Shown here: positions 25,242 through 33,314 of the stretch, one piece after another
Layout of the letters: each line of letters opens with the position of its first letter
How positions within the stretch are numbered: the stretch's first letter is position 1
Made by a program: the position numbers and the translations under genes
The notes under the pieces: generated by a model
Database searches by the model: none
What the model was told of the DNA's origin: nothing
Seen by the model: only the letters and a program-made list of their open reading frames with translations
DNA from: Microcaldota archaeon
GTDB lineage: Archaea; Micrarchaeota; Micrarchaeia; Micrarchaeales; Micrarchaeaceae
Assembly: GCA_028866775.1 (NCBI GenBank)
Contig: JAGWHK010000001.1
Span: 46,007-110,006, forward strand
Reading direction: 5' to 3'
Length of the DNA stretch: 64,000 nt

Positions 25242-25257
25242 CATTCCGCGCGGAATG
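25242..25257. promoter_or_regulatory. 16-base perfect palindrome in a promoter region
   Basis: CATTCCGCGCGGAATG is a perfect palindrome between the amidase-like gene (minus) and the small plus-strand gene at 25339. It lies about 40 bases ahead of a TATA-like TTATATATAAG (25299-25309). Its length and place fit an operator for a dimeric regulator; no regulator is adjacent. Confidence 0.4.
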
Positions 25258-25338
25258 ATATATCTGCCTTTCGTGCAGCCTCCCTTCCGCAAAAAAGCTT
25301 ATATATAAGGAAAGCGGTAAATCTTATTGGGGGTTTGG

Positions 25339-25602
25339 ATGGAAGCCAGGAAGAGACTGGGGCTGGCCGACACCAGGGAGTTCAGGATGAGGGTGTTGGC
25401 CGCGAAAGCTCTCGAAGAGAGCAACCTAGCCGGGATCATGGAGCTGGCCGGAGCGATAGATGGAGGCACTGAGGCCAGCGCCGCACTAAAGGCAATACTG
25501 GCGGAAAGGGTCGGAGAGTACACGGTGAGGGCAATGAAGGAGGCAAAGAAGAGGAGGATAGCTTTCGGCGCGGCGGCAATGGTGATAGGCTGCAAGGTCT
25601 GA
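25339..25602 (+). CDS. small helical protein of unknown function
   Basis: The 87-residue product from the ATG at 25339 is mostly helical with many Ala and charged residues (LAAKALEESNLAGIMELAGA, RVGEYTVRAMKEAKKRRIAF). It ends in a short hydrophobic stretch GAAAMVIGCKV. A TTG twelve bases upstream is also in frame. A TATA box at 25299-25309 lies at the right distance. No family is recognised. Confidence 0.55.
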   Translation: MEARKRLGLADTREFRMRVLAAKALEESNLAGIMELAGAIDGGTEASAALKAILAERVGEYTVRAMKEAKKRRIAFGAAAMVIGCKV

Positions 25603-25700
25603 CAGCCTGAAGCGACGCGGCCTATCACAGAAATCCCAGTGTTTTTGCGTTCTGGATGGATTTTTAATAGTGAGTTCCTATAGTTAGTCAACGTGTTTGA

Positions 25701-26822
25701 ATGGTAGACAAGCCGGCTGTCGTGGATGCGTACAAGGTGGAGGGCAAGGTCGACTACGACCAGTTTGCAAGAACATATGGCCTCAAGCTGATAGACGGTG
25801 AGCTGGAGAAGAGGATTGAGAAGTACGCAGGTCCCCTCCACTTTCTGCTAAAGAGGAGGATATACTACGCCCAGAGGGAGATGGGCTGGCTCCTCGATGA
25901 ATACGAGAAGGGCAACAAGTTCTACATCTACACGGGAAGGGCACCATCGCACGAGATGCATGTGGGACATCTGCTTCCCTTTGTCATGGCGAAGTGGCTG
26001 CAGGACAAGTTCAGGGCAGAGGTCTACATACAGATCCCTGACGAGGAGAAGTTCCTGGCGAAGGACGCCCCCGAGCCTGACGCGATGAAATCGCTGGCTA
26101 TGGACAACGTGCTGGACATAATAGCGCTGGGGTTCAAGCCGGGGCTTACGAAGGTGTTCCTTGATACAGAGTACGCCAAGACTATGTACAAGCAGGCGGT
26201 CAGGGTCTCGAAGCACATAACCTTTTCGACCATGCAGGCGGCATTCGGCTTCGGGAACGACTCGAATATAGGGAAGATATTCTACACGAGCATGCAGGCG
26301 GTTCCGGCATTCCTCAAGTCGGTGCAGGAGGGCAAGAACGTGCCCTGCCTGATCCCATTGGCGATCGACCAGGATGTTCACTTCAGGGTGGCAAGGGACG
26401 TCATAGGCAAGCTGGGCTACTACAAGCCTGCCTCGATATACACCAAGTTCCTGCCATCGCTTGACGGGCTCGCCAAGATGTCTTCAAGCGATCCGATAGG
26501 GGCGGTCTACCTGAACGACGATCCCGAGACGGTGAAGAAGAAGATAGGGAAGGCATTTACGGGCCAGCAGGCGACAGCGGAGCTGCAGAGGAAGCACGGT
26601 GGCGACCCAGACAAGTGTGTGGTCTGCCAGTACTACAGGTACTTCTTCGAGCCGAATGACGCGAAGCTCAAGAAGATACTTGATGGAGAGAGGAGCGGGA
26701 CGCTGCTCGCTGGGGAGCACAAGGCTCATCTCGCCGAAGCTATAAACGCCTTCCTCAAGGCGCACCGGGCCAAGAGGGAGAGGGCAAGGGAGAAGCTGGA
26801 CAAATTCATGATGAGGGACTGA
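25701..26822 (+). CDS. trpS: tryptophanyl-tRNA synthetase
   Basis: A 373-residue class Ic synthetase of archaeal/eukaryotic type that charges tRNA-Trp. The HIGH-like motif is in YTGRAPSHEMHVGHLLPFVM. The amino-acid pocket segment CLIPLAIDQDVHFRVARDVI is typical of TrpRS, and the KMSKS loop reads LAKMSSSDP. The C-terminal helical domain includes GGDPDKCVVCQYYRYFFEPN. The N-terminal part is short, without extra domains. This is the standard enzyme against which the three paralogues at 38-46 kb should be compared. The flippase gene follows after three bases. Confidence 0.95.
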   Translation: MVDKPAVVDAYKVEGKVDYDQFARTYGLKLIDGELEKRIEKYAGPLHFLLKRRIYYAQREMGWLLDEYEKGNKFYIYTGRAPSHEMHVGHLLPFVMAKWLQDKFRAEVYIQIPDEEKFLAKDAPEPDAMKSLAMDNVLDIIALGFKPGLTKVFLDTEYAKTMYKQAVRVSKHITFSTMQAAFGFGNDSNIGKIFYTSMQAVPAFLKSVQEGKNVPCLIPLAIDQDVHFRVARDVIGKLGYYKPASIYTKFLPSLDGLAKMSSSDPIGAVYLNDDPETVKKKIGKAFTGQQATAELQRKHGGDPDKCVVCQYYRYFFEPNDAKLKKILDGERSGTLLAGEHKAHLAEAINAFLKAHRAKRERAREKLDKFMMRD

Positions 26823-26825
26823 CCG

Positions 26826-28364
26826 ATGGCCAAGGACTCCTCGAATGCAAGGGTCGCGCGCCACGGGATCGTATACGTGGCCGGCCAGATCGTCGGCTCT
26901 GTAGCGGTCTTCATAACCCTTGTGATACTTGCAAGGCAGCTCCATCCGGCGGACCTGGGGCTATACGCGATAGCGATCGCGTTCTTCACCTTGCTGGGCA
27001 TATTCTCTACCTTCTCGATGGGAACCTCGATGAGGAAGAAGCTCGCGGAGGACAGGGGGAGGGAGGGTAGGACCAAGCTTGTCTCGAGTGCGTACCTCAT
27101 TGCGCTGTCGTTCTCTCTTGTTGTGGCACTCATAGGAATTGCATGCAGCAGCTTCGTGGCGGTGCAGGTATATCACCAGCCGCAGATAACAGGGGCGCTG
27201 ATGCTCGCCTCGGTACTGGCGATATTCTGGGCGCTCTTCAACATAACCATAGCGGTACTTGTAGGGATAGGCAGAGTCACGGAATCCGCGATAGTCGATG
27301 TCGTGTACTCTGTGATACAGCTTATTGCGGCGCCGCTGCTTGTGGCGATGGGTTATGGAGTCATGGGGGCTGTCGCCGGCCTGGGGATAGGCCTTGTGAT
27401 CGGCACTGTTGTCGGTGTGCTCTACATAATAAAGGACCTTGAGATAGACAGGAAGGCGGTGGACACAGATGCAATGAAGGAGATAGTCGGCTTCTCGGTC
27501 CCGGTCTTCATCTCGACGCTGGCGCTGCAGGGGGCTTACAATCTTGGGATCCTGCTTCTCGGGACATTTGCCAGTGCATCCGTGGTGGCCAACTACTACA
27601 ACGCTTACAAGCTCGGCAGCCTGTTCGTAATAATAATCAATTCTATGACGTTCGTGCTTCTCCCTGCCTTTTCGGCTGTTGCATCGAAAGCAAGAAGGGC
27701 CCAGAGGATGGGTCCGCTCTTCAACAGGACCGTGTACTTCTCTGCCTTGATACTGGCACCTGCGGTAGCGTTCGTGGCAGCGCTTTCAAGGCCGTTAATC
27801 TTCCTGTTCTTCTCCAGGGCATATCTGCTGGCGCCGCCATATTTGGCGGTCATGAGCTTTGGGATAGTGCTTGGAATGATATGGAACTACGCCAACGTGC
27901 TGTTCCTGGGAATAGGTGACACGAAGAGCGTCGTGAAGTACCAGCTCGGTGCAGCGGCAGTGCAAGTGGCATTGCTCGCCATACTGACTCCAATGTTCGG
28001 GATAATCGGCATGCTGGCATCGCTGTTCGTGATATCGCCGCTGATCATAAACGTGATTTATGCAAGGGTGATAAGGGAAAAACTATCTGTGAGAATGGAC
28101 CTTTCGAAGACATACAGGGTCGCAATAGCCGCTATCGCGCTGTTCGTAGTGCTGTATGGGATCGCCGCGGCGATGAACTTTAGGTACCTTTCGGTCATAG
28201 TTGATCTGGTTGTGGCGTTGCTGCTCTATCCGCCACTGGTAACCCTGATAGGGGGCATTGGAAACAAAGACCTTAAGTCCCTTAGGGAGGTCTTTGGAAG
28301 CAGGCAGCTGTCGGTACCGCTCATCAAGGTTCTTGACTACGCGGCGCTGTTCGCCAGAAGATAA
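26826..28364 (+). CDS. polysaccharide flippase (Wzx/MOP superfamily)
   Basis: A 512-residue integral membrane protein with about 12-14 hydrophobic helices. The start matches Wzx/RfbX-type flippases (GIVYVAGQIVGSVAVFITLV, LARQLHPADLGLYAIAIAFF), as does the repeat half LQGAYNLGILLLGTFASASV. Such proteins move lipid-linked oligosaccharides across the membrane for surface glycans or N-glycosylation. It follows trpS by three bases and precedes membrane-anchored glycoprotein-like genes, consistent with surface assembly. Confidence 0.85.
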   Translation: MAKDSSNARVARHGIVYVAGQIVGSVAVFITLVILARQLHPADLGLYAIAIAFFTLLGIFSTFSMGTSMRKKLAEDRGREGRTKLVSSAYLIALSFSLVVALIGIACSSFVAVQVYHQPQITGALMLASVLAIFWALFNITIAVLVGIGRVTESAIVDVVYSVIQLIAAPLLVAMGYGVMGAVAGLGIGLVIGTVVGVLYIIKDLEIDRKAVDTDAMKEIVGFSVPVFISTLALQGAYNLGILLLGTFASASVVANYYNAYKLGSLFVIIINSMTFVLLPAFSAVASKARRAQRMGPLFNRTVYFSALILAPAVAFVAALSRPLIFLFFSRAYLLAPPYLAVMSFGIVLGMIWNYANVLFLGIGDTKSVVKYQLGAAAVQVALLAILTPMFGIIGMLASLFVISPLIINVIYARVIREKLSVRMDLSKTYRVAIAAIALFVVLYGIAAAMNFRYLSVIVDLVVALLLYPPLVTLIGGIGNKDLKSLREVFGSRQLSVPLIKVLDYAALFARR

Positions 28365-28397
28365 TTTAAGCATTACCCTACATTGTAGTCTGGTCTA

Positions 28398-29273
28398 ATG
28401 GAGGAGAAAACTAAGGATGGAAAAGGAGTAGGCCGTCTTGCCATAATCGGGATAATCGTGGTTGTTGCATTGGTCGCACTCGGCACTTATGGATGGCTGA
28501 CCTCTTCGAAGCACCAAAATCAAGGCAGTAGTACATTAGTGACGGAGCAGCTCTTCACAAATAGGACAGTGACGCTCGCCGGAATGCTCGGCAACATGAC
28601 TGAGGGCTTCGACACAAACCAGTTCCAGGTGTCGTATACGGGCAATGCCACGGCAGACCTATACGGGCTTCGGATATCGGTGCCTGTCAACCTGAGCGTT
28701 GCAAGGTATTACAACGACAGCCGCGTATATGGCGTGGTGTCCGGGATTCCGCTCATAGGCAACCTCACCATTTTGGACATAAAGAACGGCAGCAGGTACT
28801 ACAGCTGCGATCTCAACGTGAACAATTCGGTGAGAAGTTATGAGTGCCATCAGGAGGACGCCTCGAACTCCCTCTTCTCGTCATACAACTTTAGCAATGG
28901 TAGGGGCCATGGGTTCGGCGAGGTGATGGTTCACCTCTCGCACCTAAATGTGAGCAGTTACAGGGGCATGCCGTGCACCAATGTGTTTGGTCGGCTCAAT
29001 TATAGCAACTCCACCGAACTGAGCAAAATTAACACCACCGCAGAGACGGGCCAGCAAGTCTCGTCGGTTAACATGACATTCCTATCATGCGTGTCCAACA
29101 GCGACAGGATACCTTTAACCTTGAATATGGTTGTGGCCGCAGGGAACAGTACCAAGACCATAACAGTAGGACTGCAGCTGAGTGAGACCAGCTTCTCCAG
29201 GAGCTCATCGCCCTCTATAGCCGAACTGCCCGGTCCAGTGGTCAATTCGACCGGATTCGGCCAGAGCGGCTAG
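28398..29273 (+). CDS. membrane-anchored, sequon-rich surface protein
   Basis: The 291-residue protein has a short cytoplasmic N-terminus, one membrane helix (LAIIGIIVVVALVALGTYGWL, residues about 14-33, shortened here) and an extracellular part rich in Asn, Ser and Thr. Many N-x-S/T sites (for example NRTVT, NMTEG, NATAD, NLSVA) suggest heavy N-glycosylation. Four or more cysteines (YSCDLN, YECHQ, PCTN, LSCVS) may form disulfides. No known domain. The layout, an N-terminal anchor and an exposed beta-rich body, recurs in several proteins of this window. Confidence 0.65.
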   Translation: MEEKTKDGKGVGRLAIIGIIVVVALVALGTYGWLTSSKHQNQGSSTLVTEQLFTNRTVTLAGMLGNMTEGFDTNQFQVSYTGNATADLYGLRISVPVNLSVARYYNDSRVYGVVSGIPLIGNLTILDIKNGSRYYSCDLNVNNSVRSYECHQEDASNSLFSSYNFSNGRGHGFGEVMVHLSHLNVSSYRGMPCTNVFGRLNYSNSTELSKINTTAETGQQVSSVNMTFLSCVSNSDRIPLTLNMVVAAGNSTKTITVGLQLSETSFSRSSSPSIAELPGPVVNSTGFGQSG

Positions 29274-29331
29274 CCTCGGTTATTGCGGTACTTGCTATTT
29301 ATATATTCTAGCCGTTATAGTAATCGTGCCT

Positions 29332-29403
29332 GCCTTGGTAGCTCAGTGGTAGAGCGCTTGTCTTGTAAACAAGAGGTCGAGGGTTCAATTCCCTCCCAGG
29401 GCT
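29332..29403 (+). tRNA. tRNA-Thr (anticodon TGT)
   Basis: All arms are visible: acceptor GCCTTGG with CCAGGGC, D stem GCTC/GAGC, anticodon stem CTTGT/ACAAG around loop CTTGTAA, variable AGGTC, T stem GAGGG/CCCTC with TTCAATT, and discriminator T as in other archaeal tRNA-Thr. The length is 72 bases, with no intron and no encoded CCA. A TATA-like TTATATAT near 29298-29306 lies upstream. Confidence 0.95.
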
Positions 29404-29437
29404 CCATTTGGGTTATCCGGGTTACTTGGTGTAAATT

Positions 29438-29842
29438 ATGCGTGTGGCAATTAATGCGGCAATAATTAGTGATCAGGGCATTCTTCTAGTTAAGAAGGGA
29501 GAGGTGTGGATTCTTCCCGGGGGCAAACCAACTCCTGGAGAGAGCGATATCGCCTGTTTATGCAGGGAGGTGGGAGAGGAGCTATCGAATACAAAATTAG
29601 GGAACATGAGGTTCTATGGGGAATTTACAGGGGTGACACCCCATAAAGGGGATGTTTTGAGCGCAAAAGTTTATTTTGCCGATATAAATGGTGCGCTTGG
29701 ACCCGCGTCAGCTGAAATAAGAGAAGTTAGATGGGTTAAAGACAAGGCAGAATGCCCTCTTTCAGATATTACATCTAAGATCTTCGCATCTCTGCAAAAG
29801 GATGGTTATCTAAGGGGAAGCAAGCAAAAATCAAGGATTTAG
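29438..29842 (+). CDS. Nudix hydrolase
   Basis: A 134-residue single-domain Nudix enzyme. The box reads GGKPTPGESDIACLCREVGEEL, matching G-x5-E-x7-REU-x-EE, and is preceded by GEVWILPGG. Substrates in this family range from oxidised nucleotides to NDP-sugars and cannot be read from the sequence. It begins 35 bases after tRNA-Thr, and its DNA is AT-richer than that of neighbouring housekeeping genes, so arrival at the tRNA by transfer is possible. Confidence 0.85.
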   Translation: MRVAINAAIISDQGILLVKKGEVWILPGGKPTPGESDIACLCREVGEELSNTKLGNMRFYGEFTGVTPHKGDVLSAKVYFADINGALGPASAEIREVRWVKDKAECPLSDITSKIFASLQKDGYLRGSKQKSRI

Positions 29843-29884
29843 AGCGGCATTCCGATAACGATACAAAGCATTCTCCCTGGCCCT

Positions 29885-31549
29885 TTACGGACATCTGCCA
29901 ACGCCCACGTAATGCGAACTTCCCAACAGGTTTATCTTGTTGCCGCTTGCGCAGTTGTTGACCTCTACTGCCTCGTTGTTGAAGTTGAACGTGTTGCCGC
30001 TGCTTTGTATGCTTGTAATCGTAATTGAGCCGCCTATAGAGTTGAACACGTTGTTGTTGTCGTTTCCGCTTGGTATCGACATCGTGACGGTCGTGGCTTG
30101 TGCGAAGGACATGTTAATGTACTGGTTAAGGCCGCCTATGCTGATCAGCACGTTGGCGTCAGGAGAGGTGTCTTTGACGTTTACGAACTGGTTGTTGCCA
30201 TTGATGTTGAAGACTGCATTGTATGCCCCTGTGGTTATGTTTGCCACTGCCTCGTTGTTTCCCTGCAGGGTCAATATCATGTTTCCGGTTCCGGTCGACA
30301 TGGTGAGGTCATCGTTGTTTTGGCCAGTGGTTGCGCTTATAGAACCATTCCCGCTGTCCACCAGCACCACGTTCCCGTTGTTCTTGACCTCGTCTGTTAC
30401 GACATTCCCATTGCCGCTCACATACAGTACGCTCTGCTCGTTGTTTCCATTCTGGGTCAAGGTCACGGTTCCGCCTCCCACTCTGGTGTCCACGTCATAG
30501 CAGTAGCTGCCGCCGTTTTGCCTGGGGCTTATCGTAATCGGGAGCGAGGTCAGCTTTTGGATAACATATATCTGGTACGAACCTGTGGGGACTATCGGGT
30601 TATTTTGCGAATAGTTCAGGTCGGTCACCTGTATTGTCTTTATTTGGCCTGACCCGAAGCCGGAGCAACTTCCGGCAAGGGGAGTCGAGGCGAACCCAAA
30701 TACAATGACGGTGTTCGCAGACGCATAGAGCGAGAAGTTGGCGTATACTCGCACCACCACCGAGTTGAAGCTCCATATGTTCGTCCTTGCCACCCCGGAT
30801 GTGTTGGTGTTGGTGAAGCTGCTGCAGGTCTTTACAGGGGCAGAGAGCCCGCATATCTGGCCCCCCAGTAGAGGGACCGTGTTGTTGGCGCTGAAGTTCA
30901 CTGTTGCACCATTTATTGTGTAACCCAAGAGCTTAACCTGTGCGTAGAGGTCGTCCCTCTGCCCGTTCGGAGGTAGGGTGTTGCTCTCCGCAGAGATCGT
31001 GACATTGATCTTGTAGCTTGAGGTTGGCTGGGTTGAGCCCTCAAAGCTTCCCTTGTATGTCTGGCTGACAGGGCTTGGGCTCTGGCAGTTTGAGGTGCTC
31101 GAGAAGGCGCAGTTGACCGCGTTGAAGTATATGTCTCCGCTCATCAGCTGGCCGTTGAATGACTTGGTGCTCACATTTACTATGCAGATTATCAGGCCGC
31201 CCGCCTTGACGTACCCCGGTATGCACTGGGACCACGAACTGTTATGCCCGAGGATATTCACCTTGGCCGTGGGCGTGGTTATGGGAAGGGTACCAGAGTT
31301 GCTGAGAAGGAGGACCACTGCCGTGTTGCTGGTGATGGTGTTGGTGCCGATGACCAGATCCGCGCACCTCACTCCCGCAGAGAAGGTGCATGTATTGGGG
31401 ATCTCAGAGCCCGGCTTCTGGAACAGGTGGAAGAGGTAGGTTATCGCTATCAGCATCACAAGCAGTGCGGCTCCGTAGACTACCAGGTATTCTACGTCTG
31501 ACTGCAATTTCCTAGCCGCGGGCCTCTTTTCCATCAGATTGATTTCCAT
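29885..31549 (-). CDS. large membrane-anchored extracellular protein with Asn/Gly-rich repeats
   Basis: A 554-residue protein whose N-terminus (RKLQSDVEYLVVYGAALLVM, then LIAITYLFHLF) is a single anchor similar to archaeal pilin-like starts; a second ATG lies five codons in. The next 300 residues are beta-rich with paired cysteines (CTFSAGVRCADL, CIVNV, CAFSSTSNCQ) and look like Ig-type folds. The last 180 residues contain short repeats centred on G-N-N or N-G-N (TLTQNGNNEQS, LTLQGNNEAVA, FNINGNNQFV), which suggest a small solenoid of beta strands. Likely surface-exposed; partner unknown. Confidence 0.65.
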   Translation of the reverse strand: MEINLMEKRPAARKLQSDVEYLVVYGAALLVMLIAITYLFHLFQKPGSEIPNTCTFSAGVRCADLVIGTNTITSNTAVVLLLSNSGTLPITTPTAKVNILGHNSSWSQCIPGYVKAGGLIICIVNVSTKSFNGQLMSGDIYFNAVNCAFSSTSNCQSPSPVSQTYKGSFEGSTQPTSSYKINVTISAESNTLPPNGQRDDLYAQVKLLGYTINGATVNFSANNTVPLLGGQICGLSAPVKTCSSFTNTNTSGVARTNIWSFNSVVVRVYANFSLYASANTVIVFGFASTPLAGSCSGFGSGQIKTIQVTDLNYSQNNPIVPTGSYQIYVIQKLTSLPITISPRQNGGSYCYDVDTRVGGGTVTLTQNGNNEQSVLYVSGNGNVVTDEVKNNGNVVLVDSGNGSISATTGQNNDDLTMSTGTGNMILTLQGNNEAVANITTGAYNAVFNINGNNQFVNVKDTSPDANVLISIGGLNQYINMSFAQATTVTMSIPSGNDNNNVFNSIGGSITITSIQSSGNTFNFNNEAVEVNNCASGNKINLLGSSHYVGVGRCP

Positions 31550-31699
31550 GAGAAGGTTTTAATACCCGACTGCGCACATTTGGCCAGGTGAGTTACCCAT
31601 TACCAGGGGCCCTGAGGGTTTCGGATTTCCGCAGGCATTTTGCAGGAGGCTACCCAATAAGGTAGGTAGCTTTTTAGCTCTTTAGTCCCAAGTTCAATT

Positions 31700-32293
31700 A
31701 TGGAGACAAAAGGCATCGCGATTGCGATTATAGTTATAATAGCGGTAATCATAGTGGCGGCATACGCCCTTACGATGCAGCACAAGCCGGCATCAGGCAC
31801 AACGATTTCCACTACGGTGGCGCAGAACACAGGGGGGAATACCAGTACGGTAACTCCGTCTACGGCGTTCCTCGCTGGGTGCACCCCTGGAAACGGGTTC
31901 TCCTGCACCAATTCTTCCATAACGACCTACGGCCAGCTTTCAGTTTCGCTGGTTGAGAATGTCAACACCACGCTATACAACGTGCACGTTGCCTGCATTT
32001 CGGCAGGCAGCTCGACCGAAAGGCCTGTCAACGGGTCTTCATGGTACGCGCTTTCCTCCCTCGGGACAACAAAGCCGTCAAACTTCAGCGGGACTACGAT
32101 ATATTCCGGAGCGCAGGAGAACATAGCAAACCTGCAGTGCTACACTGCTTCGGGCAACACCCTGAGCACGAACGGGTCCCAGAACTTCGGTGGGCTGTTG
32201 CTGCTTAATTACACTGCAACTTCGGGAATTGTAAACTCCAGCAACCCATGGATAACCAGTGTGGCAGCAACGCTGAACCTGACTGCAAAGTGA
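31700..32293 (+). CDS. pilin-like membrane-anchored surface protein
   Basis: The 197-residue protein has a short start METKG, a long hydrophobic helix (IAIAIIVIIAVIIVAAYALT) and an exterior domain rich in Ser, Thr and Asn with several glycosylation sites (NTSTV, NSSIT, NTTLY, NFSGT, NLTAK). Three or four cysteines may pair. No class III signal peptidase site is obvious, so it may simply be anchored. It runs divergently from the similar large protein at 31549, and its stop is close to the convergent DUF192 gene. Confidence 0.65.
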   Translation: METKGIAIAIIVIIAVIIVAAYALTMQHKPASGTTISTTVAQNTGGNTSTVTPSTAFLAGCTPGNGFSCTNSSITTYGQLSVSLVENVNTTLYNVHVACISAGSSTERPVNGSSWYALSSLGTTKPSNFSGTTIYSGAQENIANLQCYTASGNTLSTNGSQNFGGLLLLNYTATSGIVNSSNPWITSVAATLNLTAK

Positions 32294-32303
32294 GGGGCTA
32301 ATG

Positions 32304-32807
32304 TCAGGGTTGGGTGACCTTGCCCAGCGAGACATTCTCGCCTATCGAGAGGTTGAGCGGCAGCTTTGAGTAGAGCTCCAGCACCTTGTCCCCGTATGAG
32401 CATACTGAGTTGGTGCTTTCTGGTGTTGCCTTATAGAAGCTGGTCACCACGTTGCCCGATATCCAGACCTGGTACAGCGGCTCTGTGGTGTCCTTCATCC
32501 AGAAGCACTGGCTTCCGTTGTATGGGAAGACAAAGAGCATCCCGTTGTTGCACAGGCCAGGCTCCGAGCATGAGAATGTGTAGTTCATGAGCCCTGTTTT
32601 CCACTCCTGCTCGTTGAGCGCAAGGAGCACATTGTAGCTGTACCCTCCAATCCTGACGATCGCCGTGCCGCCGTTTGGCGGCTGGCTGTTTGGATGGAAC
32701 GGGAAGTTTGCATACAGGAATACTAGAACCGCTGCCGTTGCGAAAACGATGATCGGCAGCAGCGGCCAGTCAGGGCCTGCCCTTTTCTTTCCTGGCATGT
32801 TGACCAT
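32304..32807 (-). CDS. membrane-anchored DUF192 protein
   Basis: At 167 residues it has one N-terminal membrane helix (LLPIIVFATAAVLVFLYANF) and an exterior DUF192 domain: EQEWKTGLMNYTF, GMLFVFPYNGSQCFWMKDTT and EPLYQVWI match the family's GLM, GMLF-x-F and FWM-x-x-T blocks. C82, C87, C105 and C134 (approximate) are extra and may form disulfides. The family's function is not established. The ATG overlaps the stop of the upstream gene by one base, so it is translated together with the EF-Tu-domain-2-like protein. Confidence 0.8.
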   Translation of the reverse strand: MVNMPGKKRAGPDWPLLPIIVFATAAVLVFLYANFPFHPNSQPPNGGTAIVRIGGYSYNVLLALNEQEWKTGLMNYTFSCSEPGLCNNGMLFVFPYNGSQCFWMKDTTEPLYQVWISGNVVTSFYKATPESTNSVCSYGDKVLELYSKLPLNLSIGENVSLGKVTQP

Positions 32808-33157
32808 CAGACCAGGTAGACCCTGCAGCCCTTTCCGACAGGGGTGTCAACCTTTATTCCCACAGAGTCCCCGGCAGATGCTGACTCGACATCCTTCCTA
32901 TCTATCTGCATGCTGGTCACCTCAACCCTTACCGGTTCTGGCCCTCCCTCTATCTGTATGGTGTCTCCGACCTTAAGGGCGCCGCTTAGCTCTATTGCCG
33001 CGACGCCTATCTTGTCGAAGAAGCGCTCGACCTTCCCTATCTCGATCTTGTGCTCCTTGGGGTAGATGTCTATGTCATCGCTCTCTTGGTGCCCCTCAGG
33101 CTTGGCGAGGCGCCCCTCTTCCTCCTCGTCCGCAATGAGGTCGTCTATATCGCGCAT
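32807..33157 (-). CDS. small protein with an EF-Tu domain-2-like beta barrel
   Basis: From the ATG at 33157 (MRDIDDLIADEEEEG) the product is 116 residues. The first 35 are acidic and probably disordered. The rest (HKIEIGKVERFFDKIGVAAI, LSGALKVGDTIQIEGG, ... DSVGIKVDTPVGKGCRVYLV) is the barrel seen as domain 2 of translational GTPases and at the end of U32 peptidases. Stand-alone copies occur in archaea without a known role. An upstream 24-codon extension is open but Cys-rich and unlikely. The stop overlaps the DUF192 start. Confidence 0.7.
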   Translation of the reverse strand: MRDIDDLIADEEEEGRLAKPEGHQESDDIDIYPKEHKIEIGKVERFFDKIGVAAIELSGALKVGDTIQIEGGPEPVRVEVTSMQIDRKDVESASAGDSVGIKVDTPVGKGCRVYLV

Positions 33158-33314
33158 AGGAGATAGACAGAAGCAACAATTAAAAATATGTGCATCGGCT
33201 GCGGTACTCTGACAATCCTGAGGTGGCATTGCAAGAGCAGAGAGGGTTCTGCTAGGGCTTAGCGCAGGCTCATTCTTTTATATTATTCGTGGCTTAATCG
33301 TATCGGTCGTTTAG

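Noticed and set aside
29283-29465. Frame spanning the tRNA-Thr(TGT) gene
   Set aside because: Most of it is the tRNA itself.
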